Origin: Sutterellaceae bacterium | Lineage (GTDB): Bacteria; Pseudomonadota; Gammaproteobacteria; Burkholderiales; Burkholderiaceae_F | Reading direction: 5' to 3' | DNA length: 5,462 bases | Assembly (NCBI GenBank): GCA_030531135.1 | Contig: JAUNOJ010000128.1 | Coordinates: 1-5,462 of the forward strand | Part shown: in pieces, positions 1-5,462 of the stretch | Position numbering within the stretch: position 1 is the stretch's first letter | Layout of the letters: each line of letters opens with the position of its first letter | Translations under genes and position numbers: made by a program | The notes under the pieces: generated by a model | Databases searched by the model: none | What the model was told of the DNA's origin: nothing | Seen by the model: the letters and a program-made list of their open reading frames with translations, nothing else

Positions 1-237
1 GAAGAACGAAGCCTGAACGAAGCCCTTTTGCGCAAGCTCACCGCCCGCGAACAGCAGGTGTTGGAACGCATCACCGCAGGTCGCCTCAATAAGCAGATTG
101 CCGACGACTTGGGCATTTCCATTAAGACGGTGGAAGCACACCGCGCCTCCATTATGGATAAGACCAATTCTGGCACCGTTGCCGATTTGATGCGCGTGGT
201 TTTGGGTGCAGGCATCACGCCGCCCAAGGACATCTGA
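1..237 (+). CDS. FixJ/LuxR-type response regulator, C-terminal DNA-binding domain (5' partial)
   Basis: The reading frame is open to the left edge, so the 78 residues seen are the tail of a longer protein; FixJ-class regulators are usually about 200 residues, so the receiver domain with its phospho-acceptor aspartate should lie upstream. Seen: a LuxR-type helix-turn-helix with LTAREQQVL at residues 13-21, KQIADDLGIS at 31-40, and the recognition helix TVEAHRASIMDK at 43-54. The arrangement fits the FixJ/TtrR/NarL group, in which phosphorylation by a sensor kinase releases this domain to bind promoter DNA. A TTG at 28 could be read as a start but would leave only the bare domain, so I treat it as internal. 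The gene stops with TGA at 235-237 and is followed by a terminator, so it is not co-transcribed with the next gene. The partner kinase and the signal cannot be told from this fragment; TtrR-like and FixJ-like are both possible. Confidence 0.88.
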   Translation, partial: EERSLNEALLRKLTAREQQVLERITAGRLNKQIADDLGISIKTVEAHRASIMDKTNSGTVADLMRVVLGAGITPPKDI

Positions 238-277
238 TTTTTTCATCAGAGAACCTTAAAATTCGTCTGCTAATCTG

Positions 278-325
278 ACGGCGCACTTCTTCTTTCGGGA
301 GTGCGCCGTAATCCGTCTCTTTATT
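278..325 (+). terminator. Probable rho-independent terminator after the response regulator
   Basis: A perfect 10-bp stem pairs 278-287 (acggcgcact) with 300-309 (agtgcgccgt). It can be lengthened by three further pairs including G-T wobbles, leaving a 6-base loop. The T-rich but interrupted stretch tctctttattt follows at 316-326. The sequence on the other side is not T-rich on the minus strand, so it should work mainly in the + direction. Its position 40 bases after the regulator stop and just before the next gene fits termination of the upstream transcript. Confidence 0.72.
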
Positions 326-347
326 TCGCATACGCAACTATTCACTC

Positions 348-1448
348 ATGACGCAAGCTTACTTTTTGGTTCCGGGACTGTTACTTGACGAATCGGTACA
401 TAGTGCCATCTCGGAAAAGTCGCTTGCGTTAGCTTCCGAACTGTCGTCATCCTTGACTGGCGACCCTTTGATGCAAGAATTGGGCACGGGTGTTTTTTCT
501 CGCTCGGGGCACCTTTGCTGGCTGTGGTCTGTGTTGATGAAGCGAACCTTGCCGCCGCAAACGGCCGCCTATGCCTGGCCCGTGGATCAGGGGCCGCAAT
601 TGTGTTCCAACGACGTGTTTCGCCTGTATCCGGTGAATAAGAGCGAAGACGGTGTTATTACGTCGGTAACGTTGACGGAAGAGGTGGTCGAAATCTTTTA
701 TAAGCTGATCACACCCGTTTTCGATACTTTGGGCTTTAAGTTGCAGCGCTGGGACAAGGTGTTTTACCTCACCCGCAAAGACAACTGGGGTGTAGCTTTG
801 CGTCCCTTTGAAGCGCTTGTCGGTCACGCGCGCGATCTTGCCCTTGATATCGAAGGTTTGGCCGAGGACGCCATGCAAAAAGAAGCGCAGCGTCTCGCGG
901 CCGTCAAAGTCTTTGAAACGGTGGAAAGCGTTTTAAATCAAGCAAAGATTGAAGTCGGGGGTACTTCTGTCAACGCCTTGTGGATCGACGGCGCAAGCCG
1001 CTATGCCAACGTTTATCCGCCAACCACCATTCGCAGTGTGTTAACCGACGACGCGGCCGTTTTCGGCTGGGGTTTGGCTGCCGGCATTCTCAATCACCGA
1101 TTGGGTAAAACGACGGGCGCCCTCGATTGGCCCTCGGACGCGCCGAGCGGCGAGCGCATTGCCGTCATCGACAACCTGTATGAAGCGTGGCTTGCGCGCG
1201 ATTGGAATCGCTGGCAGGAAAAATTGCCTGACGTTGTCGAGCAAATCAAACTTTTAAGCGAATCCGCGCGCAAAAAGGGTTGCGATCAAGTCTTGATCGT
1301 GGCTTGCGGCAACGCAACGACGGTGTCGATTCCTAAAAAATTGACGCACCCCAAGTCGCTTCTTGCGCGATTTTCGGCCAATAAAAAATTGGATGCCGCC
1401 CGCTGGCTTTTCTGCGGCAACTCTCAAACTGTGAAGTCGGAGGACTGA
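348..1448 (+). CDS. RpfE-type (COG4255-like) conserved protein of unknown function, upstream of recJ
   Basis: This is a 366-residue soluble protein with no signal peptide or membrane segment. It resembles the family annotated as RpfE-type regulatory protein, sometimes loosely as cofactor-independent phosphoglycerate mutase-like, which lies beside recJ in Xanthomonas and many betaproteobacteria. Visible points of likeness are the N-terminal YFLVPGLL (5-12), a middle aromatic-rich part with W135, Y140 and W147, and SVNALWIDG (207-215), which matches the family's 'VNS/ALW..G' signature. The C-terminal third has several tryptophans and a basic end. I see no convincing phosphatase or mutase metal site, so no enzyme activity is claimed. 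ATG 348 fits the family's N-terminus, but no purine-rich Shine-Dalgarno precedes it. The stop is 2 bases before recJ, so the two are almost certainly co-transcribed and translationally coupled. Real gene: very likely. Family assignment: moderate, made from remembered motifs. Confidence 0.68.
   Translation: MTQAYFLVPGLLLDESVHSAISEKSLALASELSSSLTGDPLMQELGTGVFSRSGHLCWLWSVLMKRTLPPQTAAYAWPVDQGPQLCSNDVFRLYPVNKSEDGVITSVTLTEEVVEIFYKLITPVFDTLGFKLQRWDKVFYLTRKDNWGVALRPFEALVGHARDLALDIEGLAEDAMQKEAQRLAAVKVFETVESVLNQAKIEVGGTSVNALWIDGASRYANVYPPTTIRSVLTDDAAVFGWGLAAGILNHRLGKTTGALDWPSDAPSGERIAVIDNLYEAWLARDWNRWQEKLPDVVEQIKLLSESARKKGCDQVLIVACGNATTVSIPKKLTHPKSLLARFSANKKLDAARWLFCGNSQTVKSED
1439..1444 (+). promoter_or_regulatory. 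Ribosome-binding site that fixes the recJ GTG start
   Basis: The purine run ggagga lies 6 bases before the GTG at 1451 and inside the last codons of the preceding gene. This supports GTG 1451 as the start and implies translational coupling with the upstream gene. Confidence 0.7.
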
Positions 1449-1450
1449 TT

Positions 1451-3154
1451 GTGATCACTCGCTTTGCCATTCGTTCCTACGACAAGATGAACTTCGAGCG
1501 CTTGGAGCACGCCGGCATCTTGCGTCCTATTGCGCAAGCTCTTGCCGCGCGCGGCATTACGTGTCCGGAAGATTTGCTCGAAGATTGGAAAGCCTTGATT
1601 CCGCCCACACTCTTGGAAGGCACTCAGAAAGCGGCGCAGATTTTGGCCGATGCCATTGCCGCCGACAAACCCATGACGGTGGTGGCCGACTACGACTGCG
1701 ACGGTGCAACGGCTTGTGCCATTGCCGTACGCGGCCTTCGCATGATGGGCGCGCGTGTGAACTACATCGTGCCCGATCGCTTTAAGTTCGGCTATGGACT
1801 GACGCCTGCCATCGTCGATTTGGCTTCGCAATTAAATCCCAAGCCCGAAATCATCATCACGGTCGATAACGGCATCGCGAGCGTCGAAGGCGTCAAACGC
1901 GCCAAAGAATTGGGCATTGATGTTGTCATTACCGACCATCATTTACCGGGCGACGAATTGCCCGAAGCCGCCTGCATCGTCAACCCCAATGTGAAAACCT
2001 CGGCTTTTGCCAGCAAGTCGTTGGCAGGGTGCGGCGTGATGTTTTACGTACTCTTGGCACTGCGTGCCGAGATGCGAACTCGTGGCATTTACGATGTCAA
2101 AACGCAGCCCAGACTCGATCAGCTCTGCGATTTGGTGGCCTTGGGCACCGTCGCCGACGTCGTAAAGCTCGATCAAAACAATCGCGTCCTAGTCGCGCAA
2201 GGCTTGCAACGCGTGCGCCGCGGCATGTCGCTACCCGGCATTCAAGCTTTGTTTGAAGTGGCAGGGCGCTGTACGGCACTGGCCACCGCGCGCGACTTTG
2301 CTTTCGGCATTGCTCCTCGCATCAATGCCGCCGGACGATTGACCGAAATGGGCGTGGGGATCGAATGCCTGTTGGCAGACGACTATCGCACCGCTTTTAA
2401 TTTTGCCCAAGAGTTGGACAATCTCAACAAAGAGCGTCGCGACTTGGAAGGCAGCATGCAAACGGATGCCGTGGACAGAATCAGCCACATGGATTGGCAG
2501 CATTTGAGCACCATCACCCTTTTTGAAGAAGATTGGCATCAAGGTGTGGTGGGCTTGGTTGCCAGCCGCGTCAAAGAAAAAACGCACCGCCCCGTGATTG
2601 CTTTTGCGCGCGACGAAAACGATCTTTTAAAGGGCTCGGGTCGCTCGATCGAAGGCGTGCATTTGCGCGACGCCTTGGATTGGGTGAGCAAACGCTCTCC
2701 CGACTTGATCGAGCGCTTCGGGGGCCATGCGATGGCGGCGGGGCTCACGATCAAAGCCTGCAACATTGCCCGCTTTACCGAACTTTTTGAAGAGGCCGTC
2801 ACGCAAATGGTCGAGCCCGAAGTGTTCGATCGCGTGGTGTATGTGGACGGTGCGTTGAGCCCCGAAGAAATCACTTTCCCCCTGATCGACGCCATGCAAA
2901 ACCGCATCTGGGGTCAGGGGTTCGAACGTCCGCTTTTTGCCAACGACTTTACGATTCTCTCCCAACGTGTTTTAAAAGACACGCATCTCAAGCTCATCGT
3001 CGACTTGGCAGGCAATCGATTCGAGGCGATTTATTTCCGCCGCAACGAACCGTTGCCTACGCATATTCGCTTAGCGTATCGTCCCGAAGTCAACGAATAC
3101 CAAGGACGCCGCTCGATTCAGCTTATTGTGGAAGCGGCCGAAACACCCGCCTGA
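1451..3154 (+). CDS. recJ: Single-stranded-DNA-specific 5'-3' exonuclease RecJ
   Basis: RecJ is a cytoplasmic, metal-dependent nuclease that degrades single-stranded DNA 5' to 3'. It acts in RecFOR recombination, at stalled forks, and in mismatch and base-excision repair. The 567 residues match the usual length (about 577 in E. coli). DHH-family motifs occur in order: DYDCDG (80-85), the aspartate of TVDNG (137-141), the signature DHH (162-164), and D236 in GTVADVV. GIAPRINAAGRL (286-297) follows. The DHHA1 domain has DWHQGVVGLVASR (361-373), GSGRSI (395-400) and GGHAMAAG (424-431). The last roughly 110 residues form the OB-like DNA-binding domain. All metal-binding residues expected of the family appear present, so the enzyme should be active. 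The start is GTG at 1451, supported by ggagga upstream and by an N-terminus that lines up with known RecJ. It is second in a unit with the RpfE-like gene. Downstream comes an iron-transport operon, not the prfB-lysS pair that often accompanies recJ. Confidence 0.97.
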   Translation: MITRFAIRSYDKMNFERLEHAGILRPIAQALAARGITCPEDLLEDWKALIPPTLLEGTQKAAQILADAIAADKPMTVVADYDCDGATACAIAVRGLRMMGARVNYIVPDRFKFGYGLTPAIVDLASQLNPKPEIIITVDNGIASVEGVKRAKELGIDVVITDHHLPGDELPEAACIVNPNVKTSAFASKSLAGCGVMFYVLLALRAEMRTRGIYDVKTQPRLDQLCDLVALGTVADVVKLDQNNRVLVAQGLQRVRRGMSLPGIQALFEVAGRCTALATARDFAFGIAPRINAAGRLTEMGVGIECLLADDYRTAFNFAQELDNLNKERRDLEGSMQTDAVDRISHMDWQHLSTITLFEEDWHQGVVGLVASRVKEKTHRPVIAFARDENDLLKGSGRSIEGVHLRDALDWVSKRSPDLIERFGGHAMAAGLTIKACNIARFTELFEEAVTQMVEPEVFDRVVYVDGALSPEEITFPLIDAMQNRIWGQGFERPLFANDFTILSQRVLKDTHLKLIVDLAGNRFEAIYFRRNEPLPTHIRLAYRPEVNEYQGRRSIQLIVEAAETPA

Positions 3155-3174
3155 TTCCGCTGTCTTAAGAGACA

Positions 3175-3237
3175 AAATTTCGCGCTCCGTAAAGTTATGT
3201 AAACGAGAATGATTGCTATTTACACCGTGCGAAATTT
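3175..3237. repeat. Inverted repeat enclosing the Fur-like site
   Basis: The arm aaatttcgc at 3175-3183 is matched perfectly by gcgaaattt at 3229-3237. With one G-T position and one further G-C pair the arms reach 11 positions (3175-3185 with 3227-3237). The 41-base interior holds the Fur-like palindrome. The arms contain the self-complementary AAATTT, so part of the symmetry may simply reflect A/T-rich promoter DNA. Confidence 0.6.
3199..3223. promoter_or_regulatory. Probable Fur box controlling the iron-chelate transporter operon
   Basis: The segment 3204-3218 (cgagaatgattgcta) fits the 7-1-7 Fur pattern tgataat-N-attatca at 9 of 14 positions. Placing the classic 19-base Fur consensus at 3205-3223 gives 12 of 19 matches by hand count. 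The palindrome is centred on 3211, has an AATGATT core, and has outer arms gtaaa (3199-3203) and tttac (3219-3223). It lies about 95 bases before an iron-siderophore importer, which is the expected place for iron-dependent repression. Binding is inferred and not shown. Confidence 0.6.
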
Positions 3238-3242
3238 ATGAC
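3213..3242 (+). promoter_or_regulatory. Candidate sigma-70 promoter of the transporter operon (weak match)
   Basis: A possible -35 element TTGCTA (3213-3218, 4 of 6) is followed after 18 bases by a possible -10 element TATGAC (3237-3242, 4 of 6). The -35 would lie inside the Fur-like site, so bound Fur would block polymerase. Both boxes are imperfect and other choices exist, so this is only a candidate. It predicts a leader of about 70 bases. Confidence 0.25.
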
Positions 3243-3317
3243 ATCATTGAGCCGATTTTTTTAACTTCGAGCTCATCAAAAGTTGCTCGCCATCTCTGCC
3301 ATTGAACGGACTGTCGG

Positions 3318-4355
3318 ATGACGAAATCAACCCTCATTCTTCTTTTACTGACTAGCGTCGTTTCGGCCGTCTCGCTTTTGGTGGGTGCGGCCGATATCAG
3401 CTTTACTCAGCTTTTTACCGATCCGGAAGCGTTGGAAATTTTGCTGATTTCTCGGCTTCCCCGCCTTTTGGCCATTTTGTGCACGGGTGCCGGCATGAGC
3501 ATAGCCGGGCTCATCATGCAGCAGCTGTGCGCCAACAAGTTTGTCTCTCCCACTACGGGTGCGACAATCTCGTCGGCACAATTCGGCATTTTGATTGCAC
3601 TGCTTTTGTTGCCCGACTCCGGCATCTGGGGGCGCGCCGCCTTTGCGTTTGCCGCCGCCGTTTTGGGCACTTGGATCTTTGTCTGGTTCATTATGAAAAT
3701 GCCGATGAAGGATCCCGTGATGGTGCCGCTCGTGGGCATTATGTTCGGTAACGTCATCGGCGGCGTCACGAATTTTCTTGCCTTTCGCTTTGATATGACC
3801 CAGGCCCTTTCCACTTGGATGGTGGGGCACTTCTCCTTGGTACTGCGCGGCAATTTCGAGTTGGTTTATTTGGCGCTACCTCTGGTTGCCATTGCCTTTA
3901 TCTTTGCCAAGCACTTCAATATCGTCGGCATGGGCAAGGATTTTTCACGCAATTTGGGCGTGAATTACAACCTCGTGCTCTTTATGGGTTTGACCATTGC
4001 CGCCATGATTACGGCAGCGGTGGTCACCGTTGTCGGAGCGATTTCTTACATCGGCTTGATCGTGCCCAACGTCATTGCGCTTTTCAAAGGCGACGATTTG
4101 CGTGCCACCCTGCCCGATACCGCGCTATTCGGGGCGCTGTTTGTGTTGCTGTGCGACTTGATCGGTCGCGTCATCATTGCGCCCTATGAGTTGCCCATTG
4201 AGCTCATTGTTGGCTCGGTGGGAAGCCTTCTCTTTATTGCGCTCATTTTCTATCGTTTGAATTTCGGACGTCGTGCCATGACCAAAGACCGCTTGTTGCA
4301 GCTCTTTGGGCTGACGAAGGACGCACGTGCCGGCTGCTGCGGAGGTGTGCGATGA
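3318..4355 (+). CDS. Iron-chelate (siderophore) ABC transporter permease, CeuB/YclN/VctD-like
   Basis: This is an inner-membrane subunit of a BtuC/FecCD-family importer that passes a ferric siderophore from periplasm to cytoplasm. The 345 residues contain about ten hydrophobic segments, roughly at 3-23, 48-70, 85-100, 105-127, 135-155, 182-198, 217-238, 241-256, 268-287 and 294-312. Family landmarks are SRLPRLLAILCTGAGM (45-60), GLIMQQLCANKFVSPTT (64-80), the cytoplasmic RNLGV (211-215), GAISYIGLIVPN (240-251) and the C-terminal PYELPIELIVGSVGS (289-303). The KFVSPTT block and PYE.P.. end are typical of the CeuB/YclN/VctD branch, whose known substrates include enterobactin-type catecholates and petrobactin; the ligand here is not determined. 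The start ATG 3318 has only a weak cgga upstream. The last roughly 30 residues extend past the usual end with a basic, Cys-containing tail. The gene overlaps the second permease by 4 bases. The Fur-like site upstream suggests repression by iron. Confidence 0.93.
   Translation: MTKSTLILLLLTSVVSAVSLLVGAADISFTQLFTDPEALEILLISRLPRLLAILCTGAGMSIAGLIMQQLCANKFVSPTTGATISSAQFGILIALLLLPDSGIWGRAAFAFAAAVLGTWIFVWFIMKMPMKDPVMVPLVGIMFGNVIGGVTNFLAFRFDMTQALSTWMVGHFSLVLRGNFELVYLALPLVAIAFIFAKHFNIVGMGKDFSRNLGVNYNLVLFMGLTIAAMITAAVVTVVGAISYIGLIVPNVIALFKGDDLRATLPDTALFGALFVLLCDLIGRVIIAPYELPIELIVGSVGSLLFIALIFYRLNFGRRAMTKDRLLQLFGLTKDARAGCCGGVR
4341..4346 (+). promoter_or_regulatory. Strong ribosome-binding site for the second permease
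   Basis: GGAGGT lies 5 bases before ATG 4352, inside the end of the first permease gene. With the ATGA stop/start overlap at 4352-4355 this indicates translational coupling and balanced production of the two permeases. Confidence 0.8.
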
Positions 4356-5329
4356 ATACCGTACAAGTCAAACGCAATCGCTATATCAAAATCACGTTGG
4401 GCATACTCACGGCCCTGACGCTTTTATTCATCCTGTTGTATCAGTTTGCGTTTGTCAATCCCAAGTTTTTCGACTACGCCATGAGCATTCGCACGCCGCG
4501 TTTGGCCGTGATGCTTATTGCCGCATTTGCCATTGCCTCGGCCTCCATGGTGTTTCAAACGGTCATTCGCAATACGATTGTGACGCCGTGCCTTTTGGGG
4601 ATGAATTCCCTTTATGTTTTGATTCATACGGGCGTGGTCTTTTTCTTGGGCTCGGGTAGCGAATTTGCCACCGACCCCTTGCTTTCTTTCGGCATCGACT
4701 TGGCCGTGATGAGCGTGGTGGCTTACTTGATCTACAACACCGTGTTTGAAAAAACGGGCGGCAACGTTCTCTACATTCTCTTGATCGGTACGGTGCTCTC
4801 GACCTTTTTCTCGAGCACGCAAACGTCTTTAACCCGCATCATGGATCCCAACGAGTACGACGCGCTTTTGAATTCCTTGGTCGCCAACTTCACCAATGTC
4901 AACGCCGCGGTCATCATCCCGGGCGCCGTCATGCTCTTTGTGGTGGCGTGGTTTTTGCGCAAAGATTTGGCCATTTTGGACGTGTTGAGCCTCGGGCGAG
5001 AACAGGCCGTCAACTTGGGCGTGGATTACTCCAAATCAATTCGGCGCTTACTGTTGGGTGTGGCGCTTTATATCGCCATTGCCACGGCGCTCGTGGGCCC
5101 CTTGTCGTTCTTGGGCTTGATTACGGCCAACCTTTCGCGACAGCTCTTTAAGACCTACAAGCACACGACTTTGATCGCGGGCAGCGTCCTGGTCGGCATG
5201 GTGATTTTGGCTTCCGGCCAATTCATTGTGGAGCACATTGCGCTTTATCGCGTGCCGGTGAGCGTTTTCATCACCATCGGCGGCGGTCTTTACTTCCTTT
5301 ATTTGATTTTGACGAGCAACCGTCGTTAA
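4352..5329 (+). CDS. Iron-chelate (siderophore) ABC transporter permease, CeuC/YclO/VctG-like
   Basis: This is the second inner-membrane subunit of the importer, expected to pair with the preceding permease as a heterodimer around the transport channel. The 325 residues are the normal family length, with hydrophobic segments near 13-33, 49-70, 83-100, 112-130, 138-154, 185-201, 232-249, 251-262, 273-291 and 303-320. Recognisable landmarks are SIRTPRLAVMLIAAFAIA (45-62), NTIVTPCLLGMNSLY (74-88), NLGVDY (221-226) in the cytoplasmic loop, LVGPLSFLGLITANLSRQL (247-265), TYKHTTLI (268-275) and GGGLYFLYLIL (310-320). The LVGPLSFLGL..ANL and TYKH blocks are characteristic of the CeuC/YclO half and differ from the first permease, so this is not a recent duplication. 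Start ATG 4352 is fixed by GGAGGT and the ATGA overlap. It is 32 bases before the ATPase gene. Confidence 0.93.
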   Translation: MNTVQVKRNRYIKITLGILTALTLLFILLYQFAFVNPKFFDYAMSIRTPRLAVMLIAAFAIASASMVFQTVIRNTIVTPCLLGMNSLYVLIHTGVVFFLGSGSEFATDPLLSFGIDLAVMSVVAYLIYNTVFEKTGGNVLYILLIGTVLSTFFSSTQTSLTRIMDPNEYDALLNSLVANFTNVNAAVIIPGAVMLFVVAWFLRKDLAILDVLSLGREQAVNLGVDYSKSIRRLLLGVALYIAIATALVGPLSFLGLITANLSRQLFKTYKHTTLIAGSVLVGMVILASGQFIVEHIALYRVPVSVFITIGGGLYFLYLILTSNRR

Positions 5330-5361
5330 CCCCGAACAGTATTTAAAAAACGGATTTTCAG

Positions 5362-5462
5362 ATGATCAGCATTCGAGGTCTTCAAAAATTTTACGACGAC
5401 AAACCCGTCGTTGATGATGTTTCCATTGAGTTTCCGCATCAAAAAGTCATTTCGATGATCGG
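5362..5462 (+). CDS. Iron-chelate ABC transporter ATP-binding protein, CeuD/YclP-like (3' partial)
   Basis: Only the first 33 codons and 2 bases are inside the window. They read as the usual N-terminal strand pattern of an ABC ATPase: ISIRGLQKFYDDKPVVDDVSIEF, with aromatic Y11 where the A-loop residue that stacks on adenine is expected, then VISMI immediately before the place where the Walker A motif (GPNGAGKS-like) should begin. Complete members are about 250 residues. Position after two matched permeases shows its role as the energising subunit on the cytoplasmic face. The start ATG 5362 agrees with the family N-terminus; the Shine-Dalgarno is weak (cgga about 8 bases upstream). Everything from Walker A onward is not visible, so an intact protein is assumed and not shown. 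Confidence 0.85.
   Translation, partial: MISIRGLQKFYDDKPVVDDVSIEFPHQKVISMI

Noticed and set aside
233..250. 6-bp hairpin tctgat/atcaga with a T-rich loop over the regulator's stop codon
   Set aside because: The stem is short and weak, with its T run in the loop and not after the stem; the hairpin at 278-309 is a far better terminator.
447..878. Minus-strand open frame of 143 codons inside the RpfE-like gene, and similar antisense frames across recJ and the permeases
   Set aside because: They lie wholly within well-supported + strand genes, show no known domain, and have the low-complexity His/Arg/Gln-rich composition of antisense frames in this codon usage.
3161..3174. Palindrome tgtct-taag-agaca just after recJ, as a terminator
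   Set aside because: Only a 5-bp stem, low GC, followed by an A run and no T tract on the + strand.
3248..3289. Two mutually exclusive 5-bp hairpins (tgagc/gctca and cgagc/gctcg) in the transporter leader, possibly an RNA switch
   Set aside because: Stems this short arise by chance, no known riboswitch core is visible, and no terminator or sequestered start site is involved.
1..5462. Mobile elements, CRISPR arrays, tRNA or rRNA genes
   Set aside because: No transposase, spaced direct repeats, tRNA-like cloverleaf or rRNA segment was seen on either strand.

Overview
The window looks like chromosomal DNA of a betaproteobacterium, probably Burkholderiales and possibly a Sutterella/Parasutterella-type gut organism. 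Pointers are the RecJ motif I written DYDCDG followed by ATACA, a RpfE-type gene directly before recJ, moderate GC with many TTG leucine codons, and a FixJ-type regulator. The genus is an inference from general knowledge and was not tested. All five genes read on the + strand and coding density is high.

Layout: (1) 1-237, the C-terminal DNA-binding domain of a FixJ/LuxR-type response regulator whose receiver domain lies before the window. (2) 278-325, a strong hairpin with a T-rich tail that probably ends that transcript. (3) 348-3154, a two-gene unit: a poorly characterised 366-residue protein resembling the RpfE type (COG4255-like), then recJ. Only 2 bases separate them, and the recJ ribosome-binding site lies inside the end of the first gene. 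(4) 3155-3317, a 163-base regulatory gap with a Fur-box-like palindrome enclosed by a long inverted repeat. (5) 3318 to the end, an iron-chelate ABC importer operon: two BtuC/FecCD-type permeases overlapping by ATGA, then the first 33 codons of the ATPase, cut by the window edge just before its Walker A motif.

The two permeases and the ATPase most resemble the CeuBCD / YclNOP / VctDGC / FatDCE branch, which imports catecholate and related ferric siderophores. The two permeases would form the membrane channel, the ATPase would power it, and a substrate-binding protein (not seen here) would deliver the ligand. The upstream Fur-like site suggests that iron represses the operon. No clearly new system is visible. 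The items most worth a second look are the nested Fur-site/inverted-repeat structure and the uncharacterised RpfE-like partner of recJ.
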